Under the pieces are notes generated by a model. The model saw only the letters and a list, made by a program, of their open reading frames with translations. It was not told the DNA's origin and ran no database searches. The translations under genes were made by a program, and so were the position numbers. From Pikeienuella piscinae (lineage in GTDB: Bacteria > Pseudomonadota > Alphaproteobacteria > Rhodobacterales > Rhodobacteraceae), in contig NZ_CP049056.1 in assembly GCF_011044155.1 (NCBI RefSeq), positions 2,294,001-2,358,000 of the forward strand: DNA of 64,000 nt. Direction: 5' to 3'. Positions 50,310 to 59,667 of the stretch are shown one piece after another (the first letter of the stretch is position 1; every line of letters begins with the position of its first letter).

Positions 50310-50864
50310 ATGTTCATCCAGACCGAGTCGACCCCGAACCCGGCGACGCTGAAATTCCTGCCCGGCCAGACCGTGCTCGCCACCGGATCGGCGGATTTTC
50401 CGAATGAGGAGAGCGCGGGCGTATCACCGCTGGCGCGCCGGCTTTTTGCCGTCGAAGGCGTCGAAGGCGTCTTTCTCGGCCCCGATTTCATCACGATCAC
50501 CAAGGACGATCAGGACTGGGCGCATCTGAAGCCGGCGATCCTCGGCGTGATAATGGAGCATTTCACCTCCGGGCAGCCGGTCATGGAGACCGACGCCCGC
50601 GCCGATCACGCCGCACATGACGGGCCGGACGCCGCCATCGTCGTACAGATCAAGGAACTGCTCGATACGCGCGTGCGCCCCGCTGTCGCCCAGGATGGCG
50701 GCGACATAACCTTTCACGGCTTCGATGAGGGCGTCGTCTACCTCCACATGCGCGGCGCCTGCGCCGGGTGCCCGTCATCTACGATGACGCTGAAGATGGG
50801 CATTGAGAACCTGCTGAAGCATTATCTGCCCGAAGTGACCGAGGTGCGCCCTGTCGGGCTCTGA
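50310..50864 (+). CDS. NifU/NfuA-type Fe-S scaffold protein
   Basis: A 184-residue Fe-S carrier. The N-terminal Nfu_N domain is 'MFIQTESTPNPATLKFLPG' with 'LFAVEGVEGVFLGPDFITIT'. The C-terminal NifU domain is 'IKELLDTRVRPAVAQDGGDI' with the cluster-binding C-x2-C in 'GACAGCPSSTMTLK'. It has a good AGGAGAG site. It delivers [4Fe-4S] clusters to apo-enzymes. A candidate Irr site upstream suggests iron control. The tsaB gene overlaps its 3' end. Confidence 0.93.
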   Translation: MFIQTESTPNPATLKFLPGQTVLATGSADFPNEESAGVSPLARRLFAVEGVEGVFLGPDFITITKDDQDWAHLKPAILGVIMEHFTSGQPVMETDARADHAAHDGPDAAIVVQIKELLDTRVRPAVAQDGGDITFHGFDEGVVYLHMRGACAGCPSSTMTLKMGIENLLKHYLPEVTEVRPVGL

Positions 50865-51528
50865 CCCGGCGGCGTCGCCGCTCATCCTCGTCATCGACAC
50901 CGCCGCCGGACGCTGCGCCGCGGCGCTCATCGAGAGCGAGCGCGTGATCTCCGCGCGCGAGGAGTGTCTTGAACGCGGCCATTCCGAGCGGCTCTTCCCT
51001 CTCATCGAAGCCTGCCTGGCCGAGGCCGGTCGCGCCTGTCGCGATATCGGGCTGATCGCGGTCTCCACCGGCCCCGGTAATTTTACAGGCGCGCGCATCG
51101 GCGTCGCCGCGGCGCGCGGCCTCGCGCTCTCGACCGGGGCGCGGGCGATCGGCGTCGACCGACTCGAGGCGCTCGCCGAAGGGCGCGACGGCCCGGTCTG
51201 CGTCGCGCTGAACGCGCGCGGCGGCGCGCTCCACATCGCCCGTTTCGTGAATGGCGCGCTGGCCGGCGCGGCGGAGACGCTTTCCCCCGCCGCCGGCGCG
51301 GACCGCGCCGCCGGCGCGGCGGTGATCGGCGATGGCGCGTCGGCGCTCATCGCCGCGGGCGGCGTGGGCCGCGCCGGCGGCGAAGGCGAGGAAGCCGCCC
51401 TCGCCACCATCGCGGGCGTCGCCCTTCGCAAGGCCCGGGCCGGCGACGCCCCGCGCCCCGCGCCCCGGTATTTGCGCCCGGTGAACGCCGCGCCTGCGCG
51501 CGATGGACCTCCCGCCATCCTGCCGTGA
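50851..51528 (+). CDS. tsaB: tRNA threonylcarbamoyladenosine biosynthesis protein TsaB
   Basis: An inactive ASKHA-fold partner of TsaD needed for t6A37 modification of ANN-decoding tRNAs. The signature 'VSTGPGNFTGARIGVAAARGLAL' is clear. The family N-terminus 'PLILVIDTAAGRCAAAL' is encoded from about 50878, but the only ATG/GTG/TTG in frame is GTG 50944, which would delete this first strand. The frame is open back to a TGA just before 50851. A CTG at 50851, with GAGG 7 bases upstream, is the likeliest start and overlaps nifU by 14 bases (225 residues). rimI follows with a GTGA overlap. Confidence 0.85.
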   Translation: MSGSDPAASPLILVIDTAAGRCAAALIESERVISAREECLERGHSERLFPLIEACLAEAGRACRDIGLIAVSTGPGNFTGARIGVAAARGLALSTGARAIGVDRLEALAEGRDGPVCVALNARGGALHIARFVNGALAGAAETLSPAAGADRAAGAAVIGDGASALIAAGGVGRAGGEGEEAALATIAGVALRKARAGDAPRPAPRYLRPVNAAPARDGPPAILP

Positions 51529-51977
51529 GCGATTTCGCCATCGAAACCGACGTCGCGCCGACGCCGGATCGCCTCCAGCGTCTCGCCAAGGTCCACGAAA
51601 CCGCCTTTGGGCCGCTGGAGCGCGGCTGGAGCGCCACCGAGATCGGCAATCTCGCGAAAGCCGGTCTTCTGGTATCGGCGAAGGATGATTCCGGTTTCGC
51701 GCTCCTCTCCCTCGCCGCCGACGAGGTTGAACTTCTCACCCTCGCCGTCGCGCCGGAACGCCGCCGCGCCGGCCTCGGGGCCACCATTCTCGACGCTGCG
51801 CTTATCGCCGCCGCCGCATCAGGCGGCGCGGCGATTCATCTCGAGGTCGCCGCCGACAACGCGCCCGCCCTCGCGCTTTACCGGAACGCCGGTTTCACCC
51901 AGACCGGCCGCCGCCCGCGCTACTATCTGCGTGGCGCTTCGAGGATCGACGCCCTCGTCCTTTCGCGAAACCTCTGA
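51525..51977 (+). CDS. rimI: RimI-like ribosomal-protein S18 alanine N-acetyltransferase
   Basis: A 150-residue GNAT protein starting with GTG in a GTGA overlap with tsaB. Acetyl-CoA loop: 'LAVAPERRRAGLGATILDAAL'. C-terminal part: 'IHLEVAADNAPALALYRNAGF' and 'RPRYYLRGASRIDALVLSRNL', as in RimI. The N-terminal 25 residues are atypical. tsaB-rimI pairing is widespread. The specific S18 substrate is assumed from synteny. Confidence 0.85.
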   Translation: MSDFAIETDVAPTPDRLQRLAKVHETAFGPLERGWSATEIGNLAKAGLLVSAKDDSGFALLSLAADEVELLTLAVAPERRRAGLGATILDAALIAAAASGGAAIHLEVAADNAPALALYRNAGFTQTGRRPRYYLRGASRIDALVLSRNL

Positions 51978-52050
51978 GACGCATTCGGGCGCGAAACGCG
52001 GCCGCAGGCATCGTGGCGGCCCCGGAGGCGCCCCGCCAAGCCCGCGTTCC

Positions 52051-54147
52051 TTACCGTCCCTCCACCCGCCAGGCGGCGACCATCAGCCCCGCGGCCAGCA
52101 CCAGCATCAGCCAACCGGGCGCGAGCGGGGTCAGCCGCACGTCCTCCACCGCATAGGCCCCGCGCCGGGCCAGCCCGATCCAGCCGCGACCGGCGGCGGC
52201 GCGGCCCTCGCGAACCCGGCGGATATCCGGCGCGCCGTCCTCCAACCAGGTGATTCCGCCGCGCGTCGCCGTCGCGAGGGGCGCTAGCACGTCGCCCGTC
52301 GCTACCGCCCGTTCGAACTCGATCGGCGCGGGCGGGCCGACCGCGGCGATGGCGCTCATCACGCCGTCGGAAAGCCGGTGAAGGCCCTGTTCGTCGGCCT
52401 CGAAGACTGCGCGCCAGCGCCCTGGCCCGACCGAGGTGAAGTCGACCACGTCCCGCGCCCCGGATGGCGCGACGATCTCCAGCTTTTCCAGCGTCTCCTT
52501 CACCGAGCGGCGCGTCACCGTCAGCCGCGCGCCCTCGGCCACCGCGGAGAGCGCCTCCTCCTCAAGCTCCGGCTCCTTCATCAACCAGTGGGCGAGCCGG
52601 CGCAGCAATTCCGCCTGCGGCCCGCCCCCCTCGAAACCGCGCGACCAGAGCCAGGCGTGATCCGAGGCCAGCACGGCGACCCGTCCTTCGCCAACCCGGT
52701 CCAGGACGAGAAGCGGCTTCTCCTCCGCCCCGGTCATCAGCACCTCGCCTGAAAGTCGGTCCAGTTCGATCTGCCGCAACCAGCGGCCCCAGCGCGGCTC
52801 CGCGCCGGCCTCGCCGCCGTTGAAACGGTCCAGTCCCGCAGTGACCGGGTGCCGGTCTCCGGCGTCGGTGACCTCCGGCAGGTAAGGCGCCTCGATCACC
52901 GCCGAAGTCGGCTTCACCGGCAGGATATCCGCAAGCGGCGTGCGATAGAGGCTTTCGACCCCGGCGAACCACGGCCCGGTCGCCAGCAGCACCGCGCCGC
53001 CATCGCGGACATAGCGGGCGATATTGGCGATATAGGGCGAGGGCAGGACGCCGCGACGCCGATAGCGGTCGAAGATGATCAGGTCGAACTCATCGACTTT
53101 TTCGAGGAAAAGCTCGCGGGTCGGAAAGGCGATCAGGCTCAGCTCAAAAACTGGCGTGCCGTCCTGTTTTGTCGGCGGCCTGAGAATGGTGAAGTGCACG
53201 AGGTCGACCGAAGGGTCGGCCTTGAGCAGGTTCCGCCATGTCCGCTCGCCGGAATGCGGCTCGCCGGAGACCAGGAGCACCCGCAGGCGGTCGCGCACAC
53301 CGTTCACGGTGAAGGCTGCGCGGTTGTTGCGCAGCGTGATCTCGCCGTCCACCGGCGCCAAGGTCAGTTCGACGATATTCGCGCCGCCATGGCCGATCTC
53401 GACCTCAAGCGTGGTCTCGCGCCCCGGCGCGGTTTCGGTCGCGCCGACGATTTCGCCGTCAACCGCGATCGTCACACGCGCCGGGCCAAGCTTCGAGAGC
53501 AGCGCCTCGGGTCCGTTCTCCTCGACCGTGAAGCGGAACGAGGCTCTCTCGCCGACGATTCCGAAAGCGGGAGCGGCGGCGACGCTCAACCGCCGGTCAA
53601 GTTCATGCCGCGCGCCAGTGATCAAGCCCTGCACCGGACCGGGGAAATCCGCCATCGTATCCACGTCATGCGCCTGCCCGTCCGTGATCAGGACCGCGCC
53701 GGCGATGCGGTCGGCCGGAACTTCCGACGCCGACGCCGAGAGCGCGCCAAGCAGATGCGTGCCAGGGTCGCGGATCGGACCGCCCTCATTCCTGACCCGC
53801 ACCACGCGGGTCTCGATGGGATTGTCCGGATCACTCAGGTTCAACGCCGCGATCTGCGCCAGGACGTCGGTTTCGGCGGCCTTCGCCTCGGCGGCGCGCT
53901 CGCCGATGCTCTGGCTCTCGGTCTGGTCCACCACGACGAAGGCGATGTCGGAAAGCGCGCGGCGCGTCTCCCGCACCAGGGCGGGATTGGCGAGCGCGAG
54001 AAGCAGCACCGCGAACGCGAGCGCGCGCAAGGCCCATGAGGGCGATCTGAGCCAGCCCGCCAGCGCGCAGAGCGCCAACGCGATTCCACCGGCCAACGCG
54101 ATCGCCAGCGGCGGAACGAGCGGGTCGAAGACCAGCGCCGCGTTCAA
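52051..54147 (-). CDS. Large membrane protein with GATase1-like domain (moxR operon)
   Basis: A 698-residue protein. Two N-terminal helices (PPLAIALAGGIALALCALAGWL, ALRALAFAVLLLALANPAL) are followed by a vWA-like stretch 'DIAFVVVDQTESQSIGERA', a beta-sandwich, a glutamine-amidotransferase-like region ('FDLIIFDRYRRRGVLPSPYIANIARYVRDGGAVLLATGP') and a final helix (LAPGWLMLVLAAGLMVAAW). It has no obvious Cys-His-Glu triad, so the GATase-like part is probably a binding fold. It overlaps the DUF4159 gene by 4 bases and closes the MoxR-DUF58-DUF4159 operon. Such operons act with MoxR chaperone-like ATPases in cell-envelope functions. Confidence 0.82.
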   Translation of the reverse strand: MNAALVFDPLVPPLAIALAGGIALALCALAGWLRSPSWALRALAFAVLLLALANPALVRETRRALSDIAFVVVDQTESQSIGERAAEAKAAETDVLAQIAALNLSDPDNPIETRVVRVRNEGGPIRDPGTHLLGALSASASEVPADRIAGAVLITDGQAHDVDTMADFPGPVQGLITGARHELDRRLSVAAAPAFGIVGERASFRFTVEENGPEALLSKLGPARVTIAVDGEIVGATETAPGRETTLEVEIGHGGANIVELTLAPVDGEITLRNNRAAFTVNGVRDRLRVLLVSGEPHSGERTWRNLLKADPSVDLVHFTILRPPTKQDGTPVFELSLIAFPTRELFLEKVDEFDLIIFDRYRRRGVLPSPYIANIARYVRDGGAVLLATGPWFAGVESLYRTPLADILPVKPTSAVIEAPYLPEVTDAGDRHPVTAGLDRFNGGEAGAEPRWGRWLRQIELDRLSGEVLMTGAEEKPLLVLDRVGEGRVAVLASDHAWLWSRGFEGGGPQAELLRRLAHWLMKEPELEEEALSAVAEGARLTVTRRSVKETLEKLEIVAPSGARDVVDFTSVGPGRWRAVFEADEQGLHRLSDGVMSAIAAVGPPAPIEFERAVATGDVLAPLATATRGGITWLEDGAPDIRRVREGRAAAGRGWIGLARRGAYAVEDVRLTPLAPGWLMLVLAAGLMVAAWRVEGR

Positions 54148-56966
54148 TTCCCCAGCCTTTCCAAAAGCGCCGGCACATGCACCTGGTCCGACTTGTAGTT
54201 GCCGGTCAGCGCGTACATCACCAGATTCACACCGAAGCGGAAGGCCATTTCACGCTGTCGAAAGCCGTTGTCGCGCCCGACGGGCGCGAGAAAATCCCCG
54301 GCATCGCTTACCGCCCAGGCCGCCGCCCAGTCGGCGGCGCCGATGATGACCGGCGAGACCCCGTCATTCGGATCGGAAATCAGTTGACCCGCGCTTTCGC
54401 CATCGACTTCCGGCGCGGCGCGCGGCGCCTCGAGCCAGACGGCGCCCCCGGTCCAGCGGCCGGGAAAGCGGTCGAGAAGATAGAATGTCCGCGTCAGGAC
54501 ATGGCCCTCCGGGATCGGCGTCAGCGGAGGCAGGTCGAGCGCGCCGACAAGCCGACGGAGCGCGCGCGCGTTCGGCCCGGCGGCGGAGCCCTCGCGCGAG
54601 CGATGCGCGTCGCGCGTGTCGAAGACGATCATCCCGCCCTCGCGCATGTAGTGGTTGAGCCGCGCCGACGCCTCGGCCGACGGCGTCGGCTGTCCCTCAC
54701 CGATGGGCCAGTAGATGACCGGGAAGAACGCCAGCTCGTCATGCTCCAGATCGACGCCCATCGGCTCGACCGGCTCGACGGCTGTGCGCGCCGCCAGCAC
54801 CCGGCTGAGGCCGCGAAGCCCGGCCTCCGACATCCGGTCCAGTTCCGGATCGCCGGTGACAACCCAGGCCAGCACGGTGTTGTTCGCGGCGATCAACGCG
54901 CGTTCGGGATCGGCCGATTGAGCTTCAGCGTAGGGCGTCGCGAGCAGCGCGAGCAGCAGCGCCGCCGCGCCGACACCACGGTTGAGGCGCAATCGATGTC
55001 CCGAAAGCCAGAGCGCGATCATCAGATCGGCCGCAAAGAGAAACAACGCGAGCGTGAGAAGCCACTGCGCCAGCGGGCGTTCCGTTCTGCCGCCGAGCGT
55101 CTCCACCACCGCCGAGCCCGGTGGCGCGGAGGCGAGAGTCGGCGGCGTCGGCTCGGGGAACAAATTGTAGGCGAGGCGCGCCGTCTCGCCGGCGTATAGC
55201 CCCGGCGGCGCGTCCGGCCCGGGCGGCTCCGCAAGCCGCGCCGCCGGCGCCGGCGCGAGATCGCCCGGCGACGCCGCGATGCGCCCGAACCCGTCGAGAG
55301 CCGCGACCTGGCGCATCGGCGCATCCGGCTCCGGCGCCTCGCCGGCCCCGCCGCCACCCGAGATCGCGATCAGCCGCCGCAACATGTCGACGAAAAGTCC
55401 GGAAAGCGGCAGCGACGACCATTCCGCGTTCGCGGTGACATGAAAGAGCGCGACCCGGCCCGCGCCGAGCGGCGCGGCGGTCACCAGCGGCGTGCCGTCC
55501 TCCAGCGTCGCCCAGGTCCGCTCCGCCAGATCCGGGCCGAGCCGGGCGAGGATCTGCCGTGAGACAGTGACTTCGCGCGGCGCCTTCAGGCCGAAAAACG
55601 GACTCTCCCGGGTAAACTCACGGATTCGCTGCGGCGCGCCCCAGGCCATCGCCCCGCCGACCGAGCGGCCGCCGGCGCGCAGGCGCACCGGAAGAAGCGG
55701 ATCGTCACCCTCGCCCAAGGCGGCGCCGGCGGCGAGATCGGCGCCCCGCGCCAGCCGCGGACCGGCGAAGCGGACCAGAAGCCCGCCCGCCTGCACCCAC
55801 GCTTCGAGTGCGGCGCGCTCGGGCTCCGTCAGCCGACCGATATCGGCGAGAAAGATCGCGTCCGGATTCGCCCCGATTAGCGTTTCGATCTCGCCCTCCA
55901 CCAACTCGGCGCTGCTTTCCAGCGCGGTGCGGAGGTAATGCAGCGACGAAATCAACCGCAAGCCGCCTTCGTCGGAGCCGCCAGCGGCGAGGCCGACGCG
56001 CCGCCGGCGCACGCTCTCGTCGGTCAGCGCCGTGGCGCCGGCGCTATCCTCTCCGATCATCGCGACGCGGGTGATCTGGTTCCGAAGCTCCAGCGGCAGG
56101 TCGATCTCGACGGCGCGCGCCATCTCGCCTTCATCCATCAGCGTTTCAATCGAGGCGAGGCGGCGCTCGCCGGAATCCGCGCCGGTCTCGCCCGGCGCGT
56201 GGCCGAAAACGCCGATGAGCACCACTTCCGCCGTCTCGATCTCGGCGCGAAGCGCGCTCACCAGCATTCGGCCATCCTCCAGCCGCGGCGCCGAGATCGC
56301 GCGCGCCGTGCGCGCCGGGCGGATGACCCGGAGCGCGCCAAGATCGGCCAACGCGTCATCCAGCGCGCCCTTATCGCCATGCTCCAGCCCGTCGGTGATA
56401 TGGATGGTCTCGATCCCGCCCGGCGGCGCGATCCCGGCGAATTTTTCGGCGTATTCCGCGCGGAGGGGCCCCCAGGGAGCCGGCGAGAGCCCCTCCAGAA
56501 GTCCGCGCCATTCGGCGGCGGAACGCGGATCGAGGCGGAACTCGGCCGGCGGCGGCGCGGCGAGGATATGGACGGAGACCGGCCGGCCGGCCCGTTCGGC
56601 GCGGTCCAGCTCGGCCAGCGCCGCTTCGCGCCGCGCCTCCCAGTCCGGAGCGCTGGCCCAGCCGCCGTCGAGCGCCATGACCACCGGCCCCGTTCCGGCC
56701 AGGCGTTCGCGCGGATTGAGCACCGGATCGGCGAAGGCGAGGATCACTGCGGAGGCGATGACCATCCTGAGAAGGAGAAGCCACCACGGCGTCCGGTGCG
56801 GCGTCTTCTCCGGATCTTCGAGACCGAGAAGCAGCCGCACGCCCGGAAAGGCGAGCCGCCCCGGCGACGGCGGCGTCGCTCTGAGCAGAAGCCAGAGCGC
56901 CGGCAGCGCCGCGAGCGCCACAAGAAGCCAGGGGTTGAGAAACGCCAGCGCGCCGAGATTCAGCAT
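54144..56966 (-). CDS. DUF4159 membrane protein with BatA-like N-terminus
   Basis: A 940-residue protein. The BatA/aerotolerance N-terminus is 'FLNPWLLVALAALPALWLLLRATPP' followed by 'WWLLLLRMVIASAVILAFADPVLNP'. A degenerate vWA domain follows ('VVMALDGGWASAPDWEARR'), then a middle GATase-like section. A helix at about residues 635-655 (LLTLALFLFAADLMIALWLSGH) precedes the C-terminal DUF4159 domain ('VIYWPIGEGQPTPSAEASARLNHYMREGGMIVFDT'). It overlaps the DUF58 gene by 1 base and the next gene by 4. It probably forms a membrane complex with the other products of this operon. Confidence 0.9.
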   Translation of the reverse strand: MLNLGALAFLNPWLLVALAALPALWLLLRATPPSPGRLAFPGVRLLLGLEDPEKTPHRTPWWLLLLRMVIASAVILAFADPVLNPRERLAGTGPVVMALDGGWASAPDWEARREAALAELDRAERAGRPVSVHILAAPPPAEFRLDPRSAAEWRGLLEGLSPAPWGPLRAEYAEKFAGIAPPGGIETIHITDGLEHGDKGALDDALADLGALRVIRPARTARAISAPRLEDGRMLVSALRAEIETAEVVLIGVFGHAPGETGADSGERRLASIETLMDEGEMARAVEIDLPLELRNQITRVAMIGEDSAGATALTDESVRRRRVGLAAGGSDEGGLRLISSLHYLRTALESSAELVEGEIETLIGANPDAIFLADIGRLTEPERAALEAWVQAGGLLVRFAGPRLARGADLAAGAALGEGDDPLLPVRLRAGGRSVGGAMAWGAPQRIREFTRESPFFGLKAPREVTVSRQILARLGPDLAERTWATLEDGTPLVTAAPLGAGRVALFHVTANAEWSSLPLSGLFVDMLRRLIAISGGGGAGEAPEPDAPMRQVAALDGFGRIAASPGDLAPAPAARLAEPPGPDAPPGLYAGETARLAYNLFPEPTPPTLASAPPGSAVVETLGGRTERPLAQWLLTLALFLFAADLMIALWLSGHRLRLNRGVGAAALLLALLATPYAEAQSADPERALIAANNTVLAWVVTGDPELDRMSEAGLRGLSRVLAARTAVEPVEPMGVDLEHDELAFFPVIYWPIGEGQPTPSAEASARLNHYMREGGMIVFDTRDAHRSREGSAAGPNARALRRLVGALDLPPLTPIPEGHVLTRTFYLLDRFPGRWTGGAVWLEAPRAAPEVDGESAGQLISDPNDGVSPVIIGAADWAAAWAVSDAGDFLAPVGRDNGFRQREMAFRFGVNLVMYALTGNYKSDQVHVPALLERLGN

Positions 56967-57904
56967 CAGCGCCGCCCCCCGGCGAGCGTCGCGTAAAGCC
57001 AGAGAAGCGCCTTGCGCGGACTCTCGTCGGTGCGGTGGATCAGGCAGCGCCAGCCGCAGCGCCGCGCCATACGTTCAAGATCGCGTCGCCGCTCGGCCAG
57101 CCGCTCGCGATAGGCCGCCTGCAGGCCGCGCGCGCGGTCGGTCTCGAACTTCACGTCGCGGCCCATCGATTCGAAGATCAGGCGCCCATCGAAAGGAAAT
57201 GTCTCCTCCGCCCGGTCGACGATCTGCACATAGGCGCCGGAAACCCCGGCCTCGGCCGCCCGAACGAGGCTGGGGAATATCTCTTCGCGCGGCCCCATGA
57301 AATCGGAGAGGAACACGGCCCGTCCGCCGCGCGCGTATTCGGCGCGGGGCGGAACGCCGAAATCCGGGCGTTCCGCGCGCGCCCCGGTCAGGACCGCGCC
57401 CATCCGCATCAACTGCGTCTCGCCGCTCGCCGGTCGCGCGGCGTCGCCGCCGAGAAGCCCGACCCGCTCGCCGCCCCGGATCAGGAGAACACCGAGCGCC
57501 ATCGCCAGCAGCGCCGCGCGCTCCGCCTTGGTGCGCGTCGCCCGGTCGGATCGGAAATCCATCGCCAGCGCGTCGTCGGACCAGATCGAGACGGTCTGCG
57601 CAGCCTCCCATTCCATTTCGCGGACGAACATCTGCTCGGAGCGCGCCGAACGACGCCAGTCCACAGCCTGATGCGGGTCGCCCGGTTGCGCGGCGCGGAA
57701 CTGCCAGAAGGTCTCGCCCGGTCCGGCCCGGCGGCGCCCATGCACACCGGCTGTGACAGAGGCGGCCAGCCGCTCCGCCTCGGCCAGAAGCGGCGGCAAG
57801 GCGCCCGCGATCCGCTCCGCGTCCCTGCGCAGCCAACCCGCGCCGACCCGTTCCACCGGCGGCGGCTGAGCGGACGCGTGGCGCGGACGGGGCGCGGGCG
57901 CCAT
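56966..57904 (-). CDS. DUF58 domain-containing protein
   Basis: A 312-residue soluble protein with the DUF58 core 'AAQPGDPHQAVDWRRSARSEQMFVREMEWE' (W-R-x-S/T-A-R) and a vWA-like C-terminal half ('AVFLSDFMGPREEIFPSLVRAA'). DUF58 proteins accompany MoxR ATPases almost without exception and may present substrates or form the vWA partner. The start overlaps the MoxR stop by 1 base (TGATG), and its own stop overlaps the DUF4159 start. Confidence 0.92.
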   Translation of the reverse strand: MAPAPRPRHASAQPPPVERVGAGWLRRDAERIAGALPPLLAEAERLAASVTAGVHGRRRAGPGETFWQFRAAQPGDPHQAVDWRRSARSEQMFVREMEWEAAQTVSIWSDDALAMDFRSDRATRTKAERAALLAMALGVLLIRGGERVGLLGGDAARPASGETQLMRMGAVLTGARAERPDFGVPPRAEYARGGRAVFLSDFMGPREEIFPSLVRAAEAGVSGAYVQIVDRAEETFPFDGRLIFESMGRDVKFETDRARGLQAAYRERLAERRRDLERMARRCGWRCLIHRTDESPRKALLWLYATLAGGRR

Positions 57905-58917
57905 CAGGCCGCCGCCTCCGCGCCCTCTCCGAGCGTGCGAGCGGCGAGCGCTCCGATCACCCGCTCGACGCTGTCGCCCTCGGCGCGCGCCGCGAATGTC
58001 AGCGCCATACGGTGCGTAAGCGCCGGACGGGCGAGCGCGATCACGTCGTCGATATCGGGCGCGAGCCTCCCGTCCATAAGCGCCCGCGCGCGCGTCGCCA
58101 GCATGAGCGCCTGCGCGGCGCGCGGGCCAGGGCCCCAGTTCACCGTGCGTTCGATGAAATCCAGCGCCTCCGGCTCTCCGGGCCGGGCGGCGCGCACAAG
58201 ATTCAGGATCGCCTCCAGAACGCTTTCGCCGACCGGCATGCGCCTGACCAGCCGCTGCGCCGCAATCAGTTCCGGCCCGGTAAAGACCGGCGCCGCCTCC
58301 GCCTCGTCGCCCGTCGTCGTCGCGATCAGGATGTCGCGCTCCGCGGCAACGGTCGGATAGGCAATGTCGACCTGCAGTAGGAACCGGTCGAGTTGCGCCT
58401 CCGGCAGCGGATAGGTCCCTTCCTGCTCGATCGGGTTCTGCGTCGCCAGGACATGGAATGGCGGCGCGAGGTCCATCCGCCTTCCGGCGATGGTGACGAA
58501 TTTCTCCTGCATCGCCTGCAGGAGCGCCGATTGCGTCCGGGGACTGGCGCGGTTTATCTCGTCCGCCATGAGGAGCTGGCAGAAGATCGGCCCCTCGATA
58601 AAGCGGAAGCTGCGCTCGCCGCTCGCCGCCTGCTCCAGCACCTCGGCGCCGAGAATATCCGCGGGCATAAGGTCGGGGGTGAACTGAATCCGCTTCGCGT
58701 CGAGCCCCATGACCACGCCCAGCGTCTCCACCAGCCGTGTCTTGGCGAGGCCGGGCGCGCCGACGAGGAGAGCATGTCCCCCCGAAAGCAGCGCGTTCAG
58801 TGTCAGATCGACCACTTCCGGCTGGCCAATCACCCGTTTCGCGATCTCGCCCTGGGCGAGGCGAAGTTTCTCGCCGACAGCTTCAATCTCCTGGAGGATG
58901 TCGGTCGCGTCGCTCAT
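57904..58917 (-). CDS. MoxR-family AAA+ ATPase
   Basis: A 337-residue ATPase starting at ATG 58917 with GGAG 8 bases ahead; an extension to 59019 is rejected. Walker A is 'LLVGAPGLAKTRLVETL', Walker B is 'LLMADEINRASPRTQSALLQAM', sensor 1 is 'VLATQNPIEQEGTYPLPEAQLDRF'. The C-terminal lid is 'PDIDDVIALARPALTHRMALTF'. MoxR ATPases act as chaperones that insert cofactors or remodel vWA proteins. Here the clients are probably the three following gene products. Divergent from the DUF1285 gene, 148 bases apart. Confidence 0.94.
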   Translation of the reverse strand: MSDATDILQEIEAVGEKLRLAQGEIAKRVIGQPEVVDLTLNALLSGGHALLVGAPGLAKTRLVETLGVVMGLDAKRIQFTPDLMPADILGAEVLEQAASGERSFRFIEGPIFCQLLMADEINRASPRTQSALLQAMQEKFVTIAGRRMDLAPPFHVLATQNPIEQEGTYPLPEAQLDRFLLQVDIAYPTVAAERDILIATTTGDEAEAAPVFTGPELIAAQRLVRRMPVGESVLEAILNLVRAARPGEPEALDFIERTVNWGPGPRAAQALMLATRARALMDGRLAPDIDDVIALARPALTHRMALTFAARAEGDSVERVIGALAARTLGEGAEAAA

Positions 58918-59065
58918 CGGCGGTCTCCATGATATAGCGCGTCCAGACGGCGCGGACCCGGCCCCGAAAACCGGCGCCGGCATCATTAGCTTCGTGGTCG
59001 CCAGTGCGACAGCCATCATGAACCTATATGTTCGGGAGGGGAAATCGAGTCACCAGGATGTGAAA

Positions 59066-59662
59066 ATGAACAGAGACGACGCCACACCCGCTCCTGACGA
59101 TCTCGCCCGCACGCTCTCGAAAGCGGCGAAGCGCGGCGAGAAGGGTCCGCCGCCGGTGCATCTCTGGAATCCGCCGTTCTGCGGAGATCTCGACATCAGG
59201 ATCGCGCGGAACGGACAATGGTTCTATCTCGGCTCGCCGATCGGGCGGCTGCCCTTGGTGAAGCTGTTCGCCTCCGTCATCAGGAAGGACGGCGACAAAT
59301 ATTTCCTCGTCACGCCGGTGGAGAAGATCGGCATCACTGTCGAGGACGCGCCCTTCGTCGCCGTCGATTTCACCGTCGCGGGCGCGGGCGCCGATCAAAC
59401 CCTCACCTTCCACACCAATGTCGGAGACGACGCCGAAGCCGGCCCCGACCACCCGATCCGTGTCGCGCGCGCCGAGACGACCGGCGAGCCCTCGCCCTAT
59501 GTCCTGATCCGCCGCAATCTGGAGGCGCTGATCGACCGGAAAAGCTATTACCGGCTGGTGGAGGCCGGAACCGTGGAGACGGTCGATGGCGCGCGCATGT
59601 TCGGCGTCTGGTCCGGCGGCGCGTTCTTCCCCTTCTGTCCGGCGTCCGAGCTCGGGCTCTGA
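59066..59662 (+). CDS. DUF1285 domain-containing protein
   Basis: A 198-residue soluble protein with all family blocks: 'PVHLWNPPFCGDLDIRIARNG', 'WFYLGSPIGRLPLVKLFASV', 'DKYFLVTPVEKIGITVEDAP' and, after residue 160, 'NLEALIDRKSYYRLVEAG'. DUF1285 structures show a two-domain beta fold without known activity. ATG 59066 is used; the frame upstream is antisense to moxR. It stands head-to-head with moxR, a conserved pairing in alphaproteobacteria, suggesting a shared control region. Confidence 0.9.
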   Translation: MNRDDATPAPDDLARTLSKAAKRGEKGPPPVHLWNPPFCGDLDIRIARNGQWFYLGSPIGRLPLVKLFASVIRKDGDKYFLVTPVEKIGITVEDAPFVAVDFTVAGAGADQTLTFHTNVGDDAEAGPDHPIRVARAETTGEPSPYVLIRRNLEALIDRKSYYRLVEAGTVETVDGARMFGVWSGGAFFPFCPASELGL

Positions 59663-59667
59663 CGGAG

